This document shows positions 31,978 to 44,105 of a stretch of 64,000 bases of DNA, piece by piece. Position numbers and translations under genes: made by a program. Source of the stretch: Erythroxylum novogranatense (lineage: Eukaryota; Streptophyta; Magnoliopsida; Malpighiales; Erythroxylaceae); the NCBI GenBank assembly GCA_029891385.1, contig CM057226.1, positions 90,280,977 to 90,344,976 on the forward strand, written 5' to 3'. The notes beneath the pieces are model-generated. The model did no database searches. It worked only from the letters and a program-made list of their open reading frames with translations, and was not told the DNA's origin. Within the stretch, counting starts at the first letter, position 1, and the number at the start of each line of letters is the position of its first letter.

Positions 31978-33300
31978 TTAAGGTGGGTCTTGGTTCTCAT
32001 GATAGAGCTTCAACAGATGGCCATTCACCTTGAGGCTTGTTCCAGTTTCTTCGTGCAAAAGCTCTACCATACCAAATTTGTGCACCTTCGTGACTAAATA
32101 TGGTCCATCCCAACGAGTATTGAAAATTCCATGTTTGAAAGCAAACCGAGCCTTGAATAAGAGGACTTTGTCTCCTTCCTGAAGCTTTTCCTTCAATGAT
32201 CTTATCATGCATCAATTTTGCCTTTTCTTTGTAGAGTCGTGCATGCTCATATGCCTCTAACCTTAATTCCTCGAGCTCTTGAAGTTGCAACTTCCTCTCC
32301 ATTCCAGAAGATTCCAAGTCCATATTGCATTGTTTGATTGCCCAATATGCTTTATGCTCCAATTCCACAGGTAAATGGCAAGCCTTTCCATAGATCAAAC
32401 GGTAAGGGGACATACCTATGGGGGATTTATAAGCGATCCGATATGCCCATAGTGCTTCCTCGAGGTGAAGGCTCCAATCCTTCTTTGATGGCTTTACAAT
32501 TTTCTCAAAATGTGCTTCACCTCTCTGCTTGAAACTTCACTTGTCCATTGGTTTGTGGGTGATATGCAGTGGAGACTTTGTGAGTGACCCCAAATTTCAA
32601 AAATAAGTTATCAATGACTCTATTACAAAAATGGGTTCCCCTATCACTCACCACAACTCTTGGTATACCAAAACGACAAAAGATGTTGGACTTAAGAAAT
32701 TTAGACACGGCTTGGGCATCATCTTTTCTAGTGGGGATGGCCTCTATCCACTTGGACACATAATCAACAGCTAAAAGGATGTACACAAAGCCAAAGGATG
32801 GAGGAAATGGGCCCATGAAATCAATTCCCCAAACATCAAAGATTTCACAAAATAAGAGAGGTTGTTGTGGCATTTCATGTCGTTTACCTAATCCTCCAAA
32901 TCGTTGACATTTATCACATGACCGACAAAAGTTAAATGAATCCTTAAAAAGTGTAGGCCAATAAAAACCAGACTCGAGGATTTTCCTAGATGTTTTCCTT
33001 GCACTAAAATGACCACCACAAACCATGGAATGACAAGCTGAAATTATATTATCATACTCTTCATGAGGCACACATTTCCTGATCACCTGGTCACTGCACA
33101 TTCTCCACAGATGAGGGGCATCCCAAATGTAATGTCGAGCTTCACTCTTTAGCTTCTGAGCTTGTGCCTGAGACATAAAAGGAGGAGTGAGTCCAGACAT
33201 TAGGTAGTTAACAATATGTGCAAACCAAGGTTCTTTAACAATTGAAGCACATAAGACTGAATCAGGAAATGAGTCACAAGTAAGGTCAAAAGAATCCACT
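31978..33300 (-). pseudogene. Element F integrase
   Basis: The zinc-binding part ([21 protein letters not shown]) and the core with catalytic aspartates in [10 protein letters not shown] and [10 protein letters not shown] are in the long 33878-32517 frame. At the third catalytic position, after HPQTNGQV, the codon at 32537-32535 is AAG (lysine), where glutamate is expected; a G-to-A change explains it. The C-terminal part follows in shifted frames ([20 protein letters not shown] at 32413, then [11 protein letters not shown] and GPYLVTKV at 32208). Integration activity is doubly lost. Confidence 0.9.
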
Positions 33301-35290
33301 CCCTGTGTGTCATTTGGTAGCCTACTCAAATGATCAGCCACGTGGTTTGCCGCTCCCGCACGATCCTTAATCTCGATATCAAATTCTTGGAGCAACAATG
33401 TCCACCGTATCAATCTAGGCTTAGATTGTGGTTTCTTGAGGAGATACCGTACAGCTGCATGATCAGTAAAAATAATAACGTGTGAGTTCAACAGATATTG
33501 CCTAAATTTTTCTAAAGCAAAGACTACTACAAACAGCTCTTTTTCAGTGGTGGTGTAATTGATCTGAGCTGGATCCAGTGTCTTCGAGGCGTAGGCGATA
33601 ACTCTTGGTAACTTCTCCTCTCGTTGACCCAGCATTGCCCCTACAGCACAATTAGATGCATCACATGAAAGCTCAAAAGGTAAATTCCAATCAGGAGCAA
33701 CTAGAAGAGGTGGAGAAATGAGGTTTGATTTCAGCATATTGAAAGCACTCTTGCAAGAATCATCAAAGTCAAACTTTTCATCTTTTTGCAAAAGCTTGGA
33801 AAGAGGTAACGCAATCTTGCTAAAATCCTTAATGAAGCGCCTGTAAAACCCTGCATGACCCAAAATGAACGATGTCACTTAATACAAGTAGGGTAAGGCA
33901 AGGAAGATATAACCTCAATCTTAGCTTTATCCACTTCAATCCCTTGCTAGAAATTAAATGACCAAGCACAATACCTTCATCGACCATGAAATGACATTTC
34001 AAAGTTCAAAATCAAATTCTTTTCAATGCATCTGTAAAACTTTTGCAAGACTAGATAAGCAAGCATCAAAAGAATCACCATAGACAAAGTGAAATCATCC
34101 ATAAACACTTCCATACATTCCTCCAAAATTCACGAAAACAGCCATCACACGTTGGAAAGTTCTGGAGCATTACATAAACCAAAAGGCATCCTTCGATATG
34201 CAAAGGTGCCAAAAGGACATGTAAATGTTGTTTTGTCTTGGTCCTCTGGTGCAATGGGTACTTGAAAGTATCCAGAGAAACTATCCAAAAAATAGTAATG
34301 TGACTTACCTGCAAGCCGCTCAAGCATTTGATCAATAAAGGGAAGAGGGAAATGGTCTTTTCTGGTGGCATCATTTAATCGTCTGTAATCTATGCACACA
34401 CGCCACGAATTTTGCACCCTGGTAGGAATAAGCTCATCCCTATCATTTTTGACCACTGTTATTCCACTCTTTTTAGGCACTACATGAATTGGACTAACCC
34501 ACTCACTATCAGAAATGGGATATATTATCCCTGCACTCAACAACTTTGTAATTTCTTTCTTCACAACATCTAAAATAAGTGGGTTAAGTCTTCTTTGAGG
34601 TTGCCTCACCGATTTTGACCCTTCACTCAGTAAGATCCTGTGTGTGCTAATGGCTGGACTAATGCCAGGTATGTCTGCTAAAGTCCACCCTATAGCTCTC
34701 TTGTGTTCCCGCAAAACATTCATAAGTCTCTCTTCTTCAGTGTGGGACAAGGTGCTAGAAATTATTACAGGTAATCGCTCATCAGACTCAAGAAAAGCAT
34801 ACTTAAGAGTTAGAGGGAGGGGTTTGAGCTCAAGTTCAGGAGGTTTCACAACAGAAGGAGTTAATTTATGAAGTTCAAGGGAAAAGATATCACTCCCTCT
34901 TTCTTCTGACGTTAAGTCTGGCTCCCTGTAGGTGGTCGTGGCTAATCCCTCCTGCTTCCCTGAAAAATGAACAGAAGACCTTTTTCCAAGATCAAGTGAA
35001 TGTAATCCAGAATTCAAAAAATCTTCTTGTGACTCATATTTGTGGCAAGCATTTTCCTCAATTAAATCAATCATGTTCACACCCAAAAAGGAATAATCCT
35101 CATTTGGGTGCTTCATGGCCTCATACATGTTGAAGCTCACCCTTTGATCGCCAACCTCCATGGTTATCTTTCCTTCCTTCATGCTAATCATAGTGCTTCT
35201 TTGTCCAGAAGGAAGGGTCGCCCTAGAATCGGTGAAGTATCCCGCACAACCTCGAGACATGTCAAGAACATAGAAATCTGCAGGAAACAC
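33301..35290 (-). pseudogene. Element F reverse transcriptase and RNase H
   Basis: The frame at 35290-34145 carries the protease-RT linker and RT N-terminus (GWTLADIPGISP, VPKKSGITVVKN, WRVCIDYRRLNDATRKDHFP, YYFLDSFSGYFQVPIAPEDQ, MPFGLCNAP). After a frameshift the catalytic box reads FMDDFT at about 34095-34115. The frame at 33878-32517 resumes with the connection region ([17 protein letters not shown]) and RNase H ([45 protein letters not shown]). The RT and RNase H active-site residues are readable, but not in one frame. Confidence 0.92.
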
Positions 35291-35389
35291 TAAACCTTTT
35301 ACTGGACTAAGATATCTTCAATTATCCCCTTTGGATGCCCAAAGGATCTATCGCCAATTGTAAAACTACAGATGTAGCTTTTATACTTT

Positions 35390-36052
35390 TTACCCCAAGG
35401 CCTCATAGATCGATTTAGGCATCACATTAATGGCAGCCCCCAAATCTAATAATGCTCTACCGATAGTCACTTTCCCCAAAGTGCAAGGAATGGTGAAAGA
35501 TCCGGGGTCTTGGCACTTGACAGGTATCTGCGGCTTAAACAATGCAGACACATTTGAACTTACCTGGACTCTCTTGTTCGGCCTAAACTTTCTCTTACTT
35601 GTGCACAAGTCCTTCAAATATTTAGCGTAGGCCGGAACTCGCTTCACCAAGTCAAGTAAAGGGACATTCACTTCCACTTTCCCAAACAAATCAATGATTT
35701 CTTTCTCATGTTGTTTCTCTTTTAAGCGCTTACTCATCAAATATGAATTAGGAAACGGAAGGTCATGAATACTTACCTTTTCACCTTTACCTGCTTGCTT
35801 GCTTGACTCTCCATCCTTTGCTTGATCATTGGAACTCTCTAAGGTAGTTCCCTTACTCTTTGAAGCTTGCTTTCTCTCTTTCAGAAGCTCTTCTTCCCTC
35901 ACACTTTCTGATCTCTTACTCTGTTCCTTAGGTGGAGGTACTGGCTCACTCTCATCATCTTCTTCACATATCTCATCTTCTTCTTGAGGCTTGAACCTCA
36001 CTTGCTTTCCACTCCTCAGGGCAATGACATTCAAACTCTTCGGGTTCATCAC
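35390..36052 (-). pseudogene. Element F aspartic protease region
   Basis: In the same frame as gag, after an in-frame TAG near 36083. It starts with a variable acidic and lysine-rich linker (SGKQVRFKPQEEDE). It then shows FKPQIPVKCQDPGSFTIPC and the active-site segment ALLDLGAAINVMPKSIYEALG, an Athila-type protease motif in which the catalytic aspartate (LDLGA) is present. Several stops follow between 35390 and 35290 before RT. Confidence 0.85.
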
Positions 36053-36085
36053 AGTGTTCGAAGGAATGGACCCACTGCTTTTTGC

Positions 36086-37525
36086 CTAATTTTCACTCAT
36101 GTTGTTAGACAACTGAGTGACATAGGAATTGATATTCTTCGCCTTGGTCTCCCATTGCTCCATCCTCTTCTCCAAGGCATTGAATCTACCAGCAGTTTTC
36201 GAGGAATCCTGTTGAATCAAAGAAACAATTGCATTAAACTGGTTAGCATTTGAATCCCTCTCTTCCTTCATCAAGGTCATCATATTGTGGAGCAACTGAT
36301 TGGTATCCTCCTTTGGTGGGACTACCAGGGCTTGCTGTTGATTAGGGAACTGGCTAGTGGAAGTGCCAGCTCCTCCTCCTTGTGAAAACCTGGTAGGTGC
36401 CCTGTGCTCCTCATTTCTCCAACTGAATCTAGGATTGGACTTCCATCCTTCATTGTAGGTGTTGGAGTATAGGTCACATTTCTGATTCTGTCTGCCTTGA
36501 TACATTGCTGAGACTTCCTCATATCTTCCTGGACAAACGCTAGAAATATGCATTACCAACCCACAATTTTCACAACTAGGTGCGGTAAGCTCTGTTGAAG
36601 TGGTAGAACGCTGCACATTCAAATTCTTCAGCTCAGCAGTGATGCAAGACAGCTGTGATGATATCCGACTCTCCAAAGAATCAACTTTCGATTCTAGGCT
36701 CTCCATTCTCTTAGCTTGAGCCGTCAAGGCTCCTAACTCATGCACTCCTCTCTAATCCCTGACACTGTACTGTTGATGGTTGAGAGCCATCTTCTTAATC
36801 AGATCCCACGCTTCCATTTTTGTAAGGTCGATCAAAGATCCTCCAGATGCAGCATCTAGCATACCCTTCTCTTGGCTTTTTAGCCCATCATAGAAGTACT
36901 GTACCAATTGTTCATTCGGAATCTGGTGGTGAGGGCATCTTGATAAAAGATCTTGGAAGCGATTCCAATAATCATACAGTGACTCGTCGTACTCCTGGCG
37001 TGCTGAATAGATTTCTTTCCTCATGGAAGATGTTCTAGAAGCTGGAAAGTACTTCTCCAGAAAGGCCTTCCTCAGATTGGCCCAGCTATGGTAAGCGTTG
37101 GCCACATGTCTTGGAAGACTCATATACCACTCTCTTGCTTTCCCTTCCAAAGACAGATGAAAAACCTTCCAAAGAACTTGATCCAAAGTAGCTCCCACTG
37201 GCTTCATACTCTGGTATATCATTGTCAAAGCCTGTAGATGCATATATGGATCCTCTCCTGCCAAGCCATGAAATTTAGGAAGAGAATTAATCAATAAGCC
37301 TTTAATCTCAAAATTTACATCAAAATTAGGGCAAGCAGCAGTAAATGGATCATAATGCACATCAGATGTGGTTGCTTCCCTAATTGTCCTACGTCTCTGG
37401 TTTTCAATGTTTTCCCCTACTCTCTCATGCTCACCATTTCCTCCATTAGTCCCATTTCTAGGTTGGTGAACAGAAAATCGGATCGGGGAAAATGTTTGGG
37501 TTTTCAGCCATGTTTTCACTATCAC
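36086..37525 (-). pseudogene. Element F gag
   Basis: Athila-type gag in a single frame, broken by a TAG at about 36749-36751 (after HQQYSVRD). The first 257 residues contain the retrotransposon-gag core (LPKFHGLAGEDPYMHL, LEGKAREWYMSLP, FLEKYFPASRTSSMRKEIYS, YFYDGL). The second part (36745-36086) is a coiled-coil region rich in S, E and L, followed by a single CCxxC-like piece (CENCGLVMH) and a Q/N-rich linker. Both internal stops are TAG, as expected from C-to-T change of CAG. Confidence 0.9.
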
Positions 37526-37970
37526 TCAACTACCCTTCTTCTCTCTTGTTCTTTCCTCTCTTTCCTAAGTCTCCTCAAATGCCTCTCAACTTCAAAGTTG
37601 GAATTGAACAAGTTTACCTCTCCTGGGCATGCACCAAAAAGCAATCCACAAACAAAAGAATAGTAACAAAAATGCTCACAGACACACAGAATCAGATAAA
37701 AGTGAAATGCGATGAATGTGAGAGTATGGATGTAATGTTTGTATGAGTGTGTATGTGTGAAAGATGTGCAAAATAAGAGACAAAATCAAAGTATGATGTA
37801 TGCGTGTGCAAAAAGGGAAATCAAACCTATACTATCAACAAGTGCAAAAATTTAAACTATACTAAATGCAATCAAAAACAATGATTCCGATTATCAATGA
37901 CAAGTCAAAAATGACAATGGCTATCCGATGGTAAACCAATTTCTTGGTTCCCTAAGAACGGCGCCTAATT
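37526..37970 (-). other. Element F leader and primer-binding site
   Basis: The short leader before gag. Next to the 5' LTR the minus strand reads AATTAGGCGCCGTTCTTAGG and then GAACC. This resembles the tRNA-Asp-type primer site used by Athila elements (GGCGCCGTT core kept, later bases changed). The leader itself has no coding signal. Confidence 0.7.
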
Positions 37971-39429
37971 TGATCATGACTCTGTCGATGCGATCTTGCG
38001 ATCGATCCTTAGAAACCGTCAAATAAAATAAATTCCAAGATTGCGGTATAGGTTGCAATCCTCGGTAAATCTCACTTAATAGGAACCAATTGAAAAGGTC
38101 TAATCTAGCCTAAATGTCAAAAATTGCAATGAAAGTTGAATAAACGGGGGTTTGGTATTTTGGTCAAAACTGATAAAGTAAAGTAATCAAAATTGGACAA
38201 AAAGTATAAGAAAATATTTTTGGAATTTTGGAAATAAATGCAATTAACAAAATTGGATCGAAATCAAATTGATAAAATCCTCTTGAAAATGGGCGCAGCT
38301 ATCATGGTTCAAAATGATTTTAGGGACACAATCCACTAAGTTTCAAAGATCAACCCTAAAGGACTCTTTAGGTCTAAAGATTTAATTAATGAACTCCATT
38401 ATTTAAATCTTTGTTAAAAACCTTAGTGTGTGAAATGGAAAATTAATGCAATCGGTCAAATGGATCAAGTATAATCTCAATATCTAACACAACTAGGCAG
38501 ATAAAGAAGGTTAACACAATCGTCATTGACATATATGAGACTTCATATATTAAGCACCAAAGTTCTCCATTAATCAATCCATAACACAAGACATCGTCAA
38601 CACTTGATTAAACTATAACCAAGCTAATTTAAATACACGCAGTAAACTCTAACTCAGGCATTTACAACATGCAAATAAACATAGACGATGTAAAATCAAC
38701 TCCCCTTTAGAACAGGTGAACTCAATCCCTTTGCTTCATTTCCAAGAAGAAGTGTGGTTTAGCCGCCATGACTTGGGCCGTCTCTCGATCGAAAAGACGG
38801 ACATCACCCATGGTATTTGGCAAGATGGCGGTGGCGATAAAACGATGTTGTCGAACGGCGATGATGGAAATGGCTGATGATGGTGGAAGATTAATCGTCT
38901 GTCGCGCCTCTACAGTGTCCTACGAAGTTTGTAACTCTGGCTTGACCTAAAATAGCAAGCTTATATATGATGGACGCGGGTCGGGTCAAAAGCAGTGTGA
39001 GAGATGTTCCCAATGAGAGTCCGGTATTTATCGCAAGCGCCGAGCGAGATGACATTAGGTGCCGTGCTTGCTTCATTTGATCTTCTCACATGGCGTGGCA
39101 CTTCGAGACGCCGCGACGCAAAGCGTCTTATGTCCTTGTCATGGCGAGGTAAGTTTGAGGTCATGGCGTGCTATTTTTGGTTGCAATGTCGCAAGGCGCT
39201 ACTTCCTTGCTTTTGACTCTCTTTTCCCCACGATATCAAATGACAATTTGCGATCAATGTTACTCAAAAAATCAATGTCAATCTGGAACAAATCTACTGT
39301 CAAAGTGTATAAAGTGTGAACTCATATAAGGGACTAACTAAAGCACCAAAATTATAAATTAAGAGTCAAAAAGCACATTAAAGATAGCAGAAGTGTAGCC
39401 AATTTATGTAATAAACTTGGGTTCAATCA
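37971..39429 (-). repeat. Element F 5' LTR
   Basis: 1459 bp matching 17423-18882. Sequence around 38760-39190 differs from the partner mainly at CG-rich or CAG/CTG words. It ends at CAATCA next to the GACCG duplication. Confidence 0.93.
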
Positions 39430-39785
39430 GACCGTTGGCATATAGATTGGCATTACCGAGTGAGATGTCTCAGTTACATGATGTCTTTCATGTGAGTATG
39501 CTTCGGAGATATCGGTCAGATCCGACTCATGTGATACCGGCTCAGGAGATTGAGGTGTCTAGTAATCTGAGTTATGTGGAAGAGCCAATCCAGATTGTCG
39601 GGTCACAGGTGAAACAGTTGAGGAATAAGACGATTCTATTAGTGAAAGTGATCTGGAGGAATCACTCAACTGAGGAGGCTACCTGGGAGACCGAGGAGCA
39701 TATGAGGAGACAGCATCCTCATCTATTCGATCGACCAGGTAAGAATTTCGAGGACGAAATTCTTATTAGGAGGGGAGAATTGTAA
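39430..39785 (+). pseudogene. Element C integrase C-terminus and chromodomain
   Basis: This resumes the element C reading frame after element F. It starts with LAYRLALPSEMSQLHDVFH (the end of integrase), then YVEEPIQIVGSQVKQLRNK and the chromodomain-like VKVIWRNHSTEEATWETEE, ending in a run with FEDEI and a stop at 39785, four bases into the 3' LTR. A chromodomain of this type in Tekay/Del elements is thought to direct insertion into heterochromatin. This segment is free of stops; the gene upstream is not. Confidence 0.88.
39768..39780 (+). promoter_or_regulatory. Element C polypurine tract
   Basis: TTAGGAGGGGAGAAT directly before the TGTAACATCC of the 3' LTR. The same arrangement is seen in element K. 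Confidence 0.85.
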
Positions 39786-42700
39786 CATCCCATCACCGAT
39801 GGGAAGGGTATTTTAGTAAATTGAGACGGGTTAGGAATAATTCATTGGCATGCACAGGCATCTATGGTTTCTATAGTGATATGACTGATGATTTGTTGCA
39901 CATGCACATGGTATACCTGCATTCATGACATTTCCCGGCATAAGTGGCTAATTGTGGTCTTTTGTGAAATTTATGTGATAATTGTATTTGAAAAATAAAA
40001 TTGAAGTGTTCTAGGTATGTTTTATATTTTTAGGAATTTATGGAAAATTTTCTGGAATTTTTTGGGGTTCTTGCCTGGACCGGGAAAATTTCCAACGGGC
40101 TGACCGAGTGAATTTTTCTATACTAAAAAGGACTACCTAATGGCATTGGATTATTGAATAAATAATTGTGGGAATTGTTATAGAACCCTTAGCATATGTT
40201 GGATTAATATTAAATTAGATTAGAGTTATGATTGAATTATGTTAATTAAGTTAGGTTTTTTACTTTTCCCCATTAAAAAACCAAGCCAAGTGTCCCTTTA
40301 TTTATTAGCTTTGTCTTATATGAGCCATTACCTACGACTTTTCCTTGGTTTGTTAAACAAATGAATTCTTTTGGAAGCTCCTCCTTCATCCGTAGTTTTG
40401 TTCTCCTTCCTTGGTGTGTTTTCCTTCATCCTTCGATTGTCTTCTTCTTTCTCCCATCCTCCTTTTCTTTTTGCCTACTTATTCTTTATGCATATCCAAG
40501 ACTAAGTTGAAACCTTGAATTGTTGATCATATTTGTGATGCTTGGGATAGCCGTGAGTGGTGTTTAAGTAGTAGTAAGTGGAGAGTATTAAAGACTTGAA
40601 GAATTGAGAGCTTGTAACTTGATTAAGGTAAGAATTGAGTTTGTCTTTATTCTTTTGGTAGTTAGAAGCATTCATGGGAAGTACTTGTGCATTTATTCAT
40701 GATGATAATGGTAGGTTTGAATGGGTGTAAATGTATGCTTGTGTATGGATGAGTGAATGAATGGTTTCCATTGATTTTGGCTTGGTTTTGGCTTGCTTGT
40801 TGGAAGTCTAGGTGAATGGAAAACTAAGGAAAGTTACTTGTGTATGTGCTGCCAAATCTTGTTTAATCATGTAAGTAAATGTTTTAATGATTTTGTGGTT
40901 GAATTGGAGGTGTAAATGAGTGTATGTTGATGTAGGTAAAGTGATAGAATGGAAGAGGAAGAGGTAAGGATGAAATCTGGAAAATTTTGTGTTGAACCTA
41001 TTGTAATGTTTTGATCATAACTAATTGTGTAGGTGAGCAAATGAGGTCGGATTTGTTCCCAATTAAACTTTGGGATGTTGGCTACAATTTTGTATGAAAT
41101 AGGTGTTGTTAAATTGGAATTATAGAAGAGCGAATTTTTGCATGGAAAGTTCCTGTTTTAGTGTCTGTGAACAGTAACCGAAACTATGACCAAAGTGATT
41201 TGTTGATTTTTTTAAATTAATTGATATGGAATTTGGGAAAATGGTCTTCATGAAAGTTGAAGAATATTAAGTTTTCTTTCCATTCCCACTGATTTTACTA
41301 TTTTTCGATCTGTATATTGGGAGTTATGCATTGTGGAATGTTGACTGATTTTCTGTCATTTGTGGAAACCTAGCGTAATTGTCGATTTTGTGAGCTTTCT
41401 GATTGGAAGCAATTTTATCAATTTTTGTGACTAGAATTGGCTTTGGTGATCTTCTGAAAAGTTGTATAGGAAGAAATTATCTTGAAAATGATATATGGCA
41501 TGTAATTTTTGGATGTCAAATATGGGAGTAATGAATTTGCAAAAACTGAACAAGCTAGGTCATGAATTGCTGATCATGGCAGAAACTTGCATAACAGTTT
41601 TGAAATTGTTAGAGGTTGAATTGGAATTTGGGTTCTTCATGAAAATTGAAGTTTGAGATCTTATCTTTTCAGGGATATAAATTAGTGATTTGTTTGACAT
41701 TTGTGCTAGGAGATATACTGGTTGGAAATGTACTGCTCAGATTGGGACAGTTTAGTAGACAGATGCTTTGGTGAATTATTTGACCTAGTTATAAATGAAT
41801 TAGGATTTTGGTTATTCATGAAAGTTTTATATAACATTGTGATCTTGATGGGCATATTTATTATGTAATTTTTGACTGAAGAGAATGAAAGTTACTGAAT
41901 TTACAAGATACTGTACAGTGTTGAGTGACTTTGAGTGAGCAGTAGATTTCATGGGATTTTTGACACCCTTAGGGGTGGAATTACTTTGAATGGTCTAAAT
42001 GAAACTTGTAGAGGGTTTCATTATCTTTCCAATGAGATATGGTTTATAATTTTCTGAATTGTGTGGAAAAAGTTATGGGTGTTGGAAGTTTGCTTGGAAA
42101 TCAGGAAAAAAAAAGGAAATAAGGGTTATATATATATATAGATATTAATTGTTTAATGTAATTTTGGTTTCTTTCGTGAATAACTTTTCCGTCCGACGTC
42201 CGATTGACCTGATTCTTGAAGCATCGGATTCATTGAATATTTAATTTCATTTTTTGAGAGATTGGGAATTTTTGGAAGGGAAATTGATGTGGGTCCGGGT
42301 AATAGTTATGTGGCCACTGTTTTATTTATTTTTGGACCGATCGAGGCCCGAATTGAGTAATTTTGGTGCCGTTAGATTTCTAATTTTTAGGTGGAATTTT
42401 TATGATGGGAAAATTTTGGATTAGGGCCGGGAATGCCATGAACATGCATTGTATACGTTTTAATTGTTTCATGTGCATTGTTTGATATTTCTAACTATAC
42501 AGTTAGTAATGTGTACTTATTTTAATTGTTATAGAGGCACAGTTGGAACGTCATCCCACGGACATTGCAGAGACTTCCCGGCATTAGCTCGGAAGTTATT
42601 AGGTGAGTAACTTAGATGGTTCCTCGATTAGTAAGTGTTTATAATTCTGCACTTATAACTCTGTGGAGAATAATGGTGGGACGATTGTGTTTGTTTATGC

Positions 42701-43014
42701 CTGGATTGCAGACCGGAGGTCCGATGGATTGGGAGATTTAGACATAGAAGTGCTATATGTGATTTTCATGTGATTACTTGGGAGTGACTTGTGTGAATAT
42801 GTTGAATTGGGATCAGTTATGATGTTGATTTTGTTTTATTTGGACATATGCATTTCATGCATAATTGCATGATCAAGAATTGGCAATTGTGACCAGAGAG
42901 CACCAACGAGTTTAAAGCTCAACGTGATTGGGCCTTGAGCCCATTAAAGGATTCGAGCCTAAGGCTCACCGCTTAATGCGCCTTAATGGGACAGTTTTAG
43001 CGCCGGTCACAACC
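39781..43014 (+). repeat. Element C 3' LTR, part 1
   Basis: Matches 9289-12527 of the 5' LTR, with scattered substitutions and CG/CAG-type discrepancies near 42890-43005. It ends with ACAAC (43010-43014), the left target duplication of element D. The diverged 180-bp repeats are at about 41220-42080. Confidence 0.95.
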
Positions 43015-44049
43015 GTTAAGTCAAACCAGACTTCACGATAAATAATTTTGATGACAAACAAAGAGAAATATACAAATGAAAAGTAGATGGACGATGAGAA
43101 GTAAAAAACAGTGAAGGAGAAAAATCAGTCAAGTAAGAATCATTTGAAGGAGAAAAATCAGTCAAGTAAGAATCGGTGAAGGAGAAAACCACCAAGTAAG
43201 AATCACCAAGCTAAAAAGCATTTAAAGCTTTACAAGAGAAAAGCGCATTTAAAGCTTTACAAGAGAAAAGGCATTTAAAGCTTTACAAGAGAAAAGCGCA
43301 TTTAAAGCTTTACAAGAGAAAAGCAGACGAAAAGCTTTACAAGAGAAAAGCAGACGAAAGCTTTACAAGAGAAAAGCAGTCGATACAAAATATCAGACGG
43401 AAGAAAGAAACATCAGTTTGAGTTAGTTACGGAGTCAAACTGAATAACCGTTTCTTTCAAGATTCAAGAAGCAGATATTCAAGAAACAGTTGAAGAACCC
43501 GACTATAAATAAGAGTCGAGATTGAAGAAGATACAACTTTATGAAACCTTGAATATTCAACTTTGATTTTCGATTATCTCGAGAGAAAATTGTGAACGAT
43601 ATTTCGAGTGAACAGAGTTAAGAGCATTTCTATTGTAACAAGCTCTTTACTATTCTTTCAATTAGAAAGTGTTACAGATAGCCTGAAGAGGCTAAGAGTA
43701 AAAGAATACTTGCTGTAAAGAGACCTGGAGAGGCTCAGTCGAAAGAATACTTGTAAACAGTTCAGAAATAGTGAAATCTCAGAAGGATATCTCGAGGATC
43801 GGACGATACGGTTTGGGGTGAACCAGATAAATTGCGTGTGTTTTTCTTTCTACTCTCATATTACTTATATCGTAGTTTTCAAAATTAACAAAGTTTTTTT
43901 AAACTAGTTACGAATTGATTTACGATAAGTTTTTGAAAGAACAAGTAATTTCTAAAGGGATTAACGAAAAGTTTATCACAATTCAACCCCCCCTTCTTGT
44001 GTATCTTGATCATATTATTGTTCAATATATTAACGTGTGATTCACTTCA
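43015..44049 (+). repeat. Element D 5' LTR
   Basis: 1035 bp from CGTTAAGTC (TGTTAAGTC in the partner) to TTCACTTCA. It contains the GCATTTAAAGCTTTACAAGA tandem block, a possible TATA box (ACTATAAATAAG at about 43501) and a pyrimidine-rich end (CAACCCCCCCTTCTTG). Confidence 0.92.
43205..43380 (+). repeat. ~26-bp tandem repeat in element D 5' LTR
   Basis: Unit GCATTTAAAGCTTTACAAGA followed by GAAAAG, about six to seven copies with some shortened. The 3' LTR block at about 49815-50010 has similar but not identical units and order. The AAAGCTTT core is a short palindrome (HindIII site). Confidence 0.85.
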
Positions 44050-44051
44050 AT

Positions 44052-44062
44052 TGGTATCGAGC
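44052..44062 (+). other. Element D primer-binding site
   Basis: TGGTATCGAGC sits two bases after the LTR end. Initiator tRNA-Met sites read TGGTATCAGAGC, so CAGA appears here as CGA. Confidence 0.8.
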
Positions 44063-44105
44063 TCGGTGTTCAAGAATCACTTTAATAAAGTGTGAATTAA
44101 AGAAA

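Larger units (their letters stand above)
17423..39429 (-). mobile_element. Gypsy element F, Athila-like, split by element G
   Basis: This minus-strand element has a 5' LTR at 37971-39429, gag-protease-RT-RNase H-integrase at 37525-31978, a post-pol ORF at 31246-30633 plus 21019-20330, and a 3' LTR at 17423-18882. GACCG duplications lie at 17418-17422 and 39430-39434. It is about 12.4 kb with element G removed. The single gag-pol frame, the GGCGCC-containing primer site and an extra ORF between pol and the 3' LTR fit the Athila group. Confidence 0.9.

Noticed and set aside
43015..43016. Element D lacking TG at its 5' end as a sign of truncation
   Set aside because: The 3' LTR starts TGTTAAG, and the 5' copy reads CGTTAAG at the same point with a matching target duplication, so one base has changed.
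43205..43380. CRISPR array
   Set aside because: Units are simple tandem repeats without unique spacers, inside an LTR of a plant retrotransposon.
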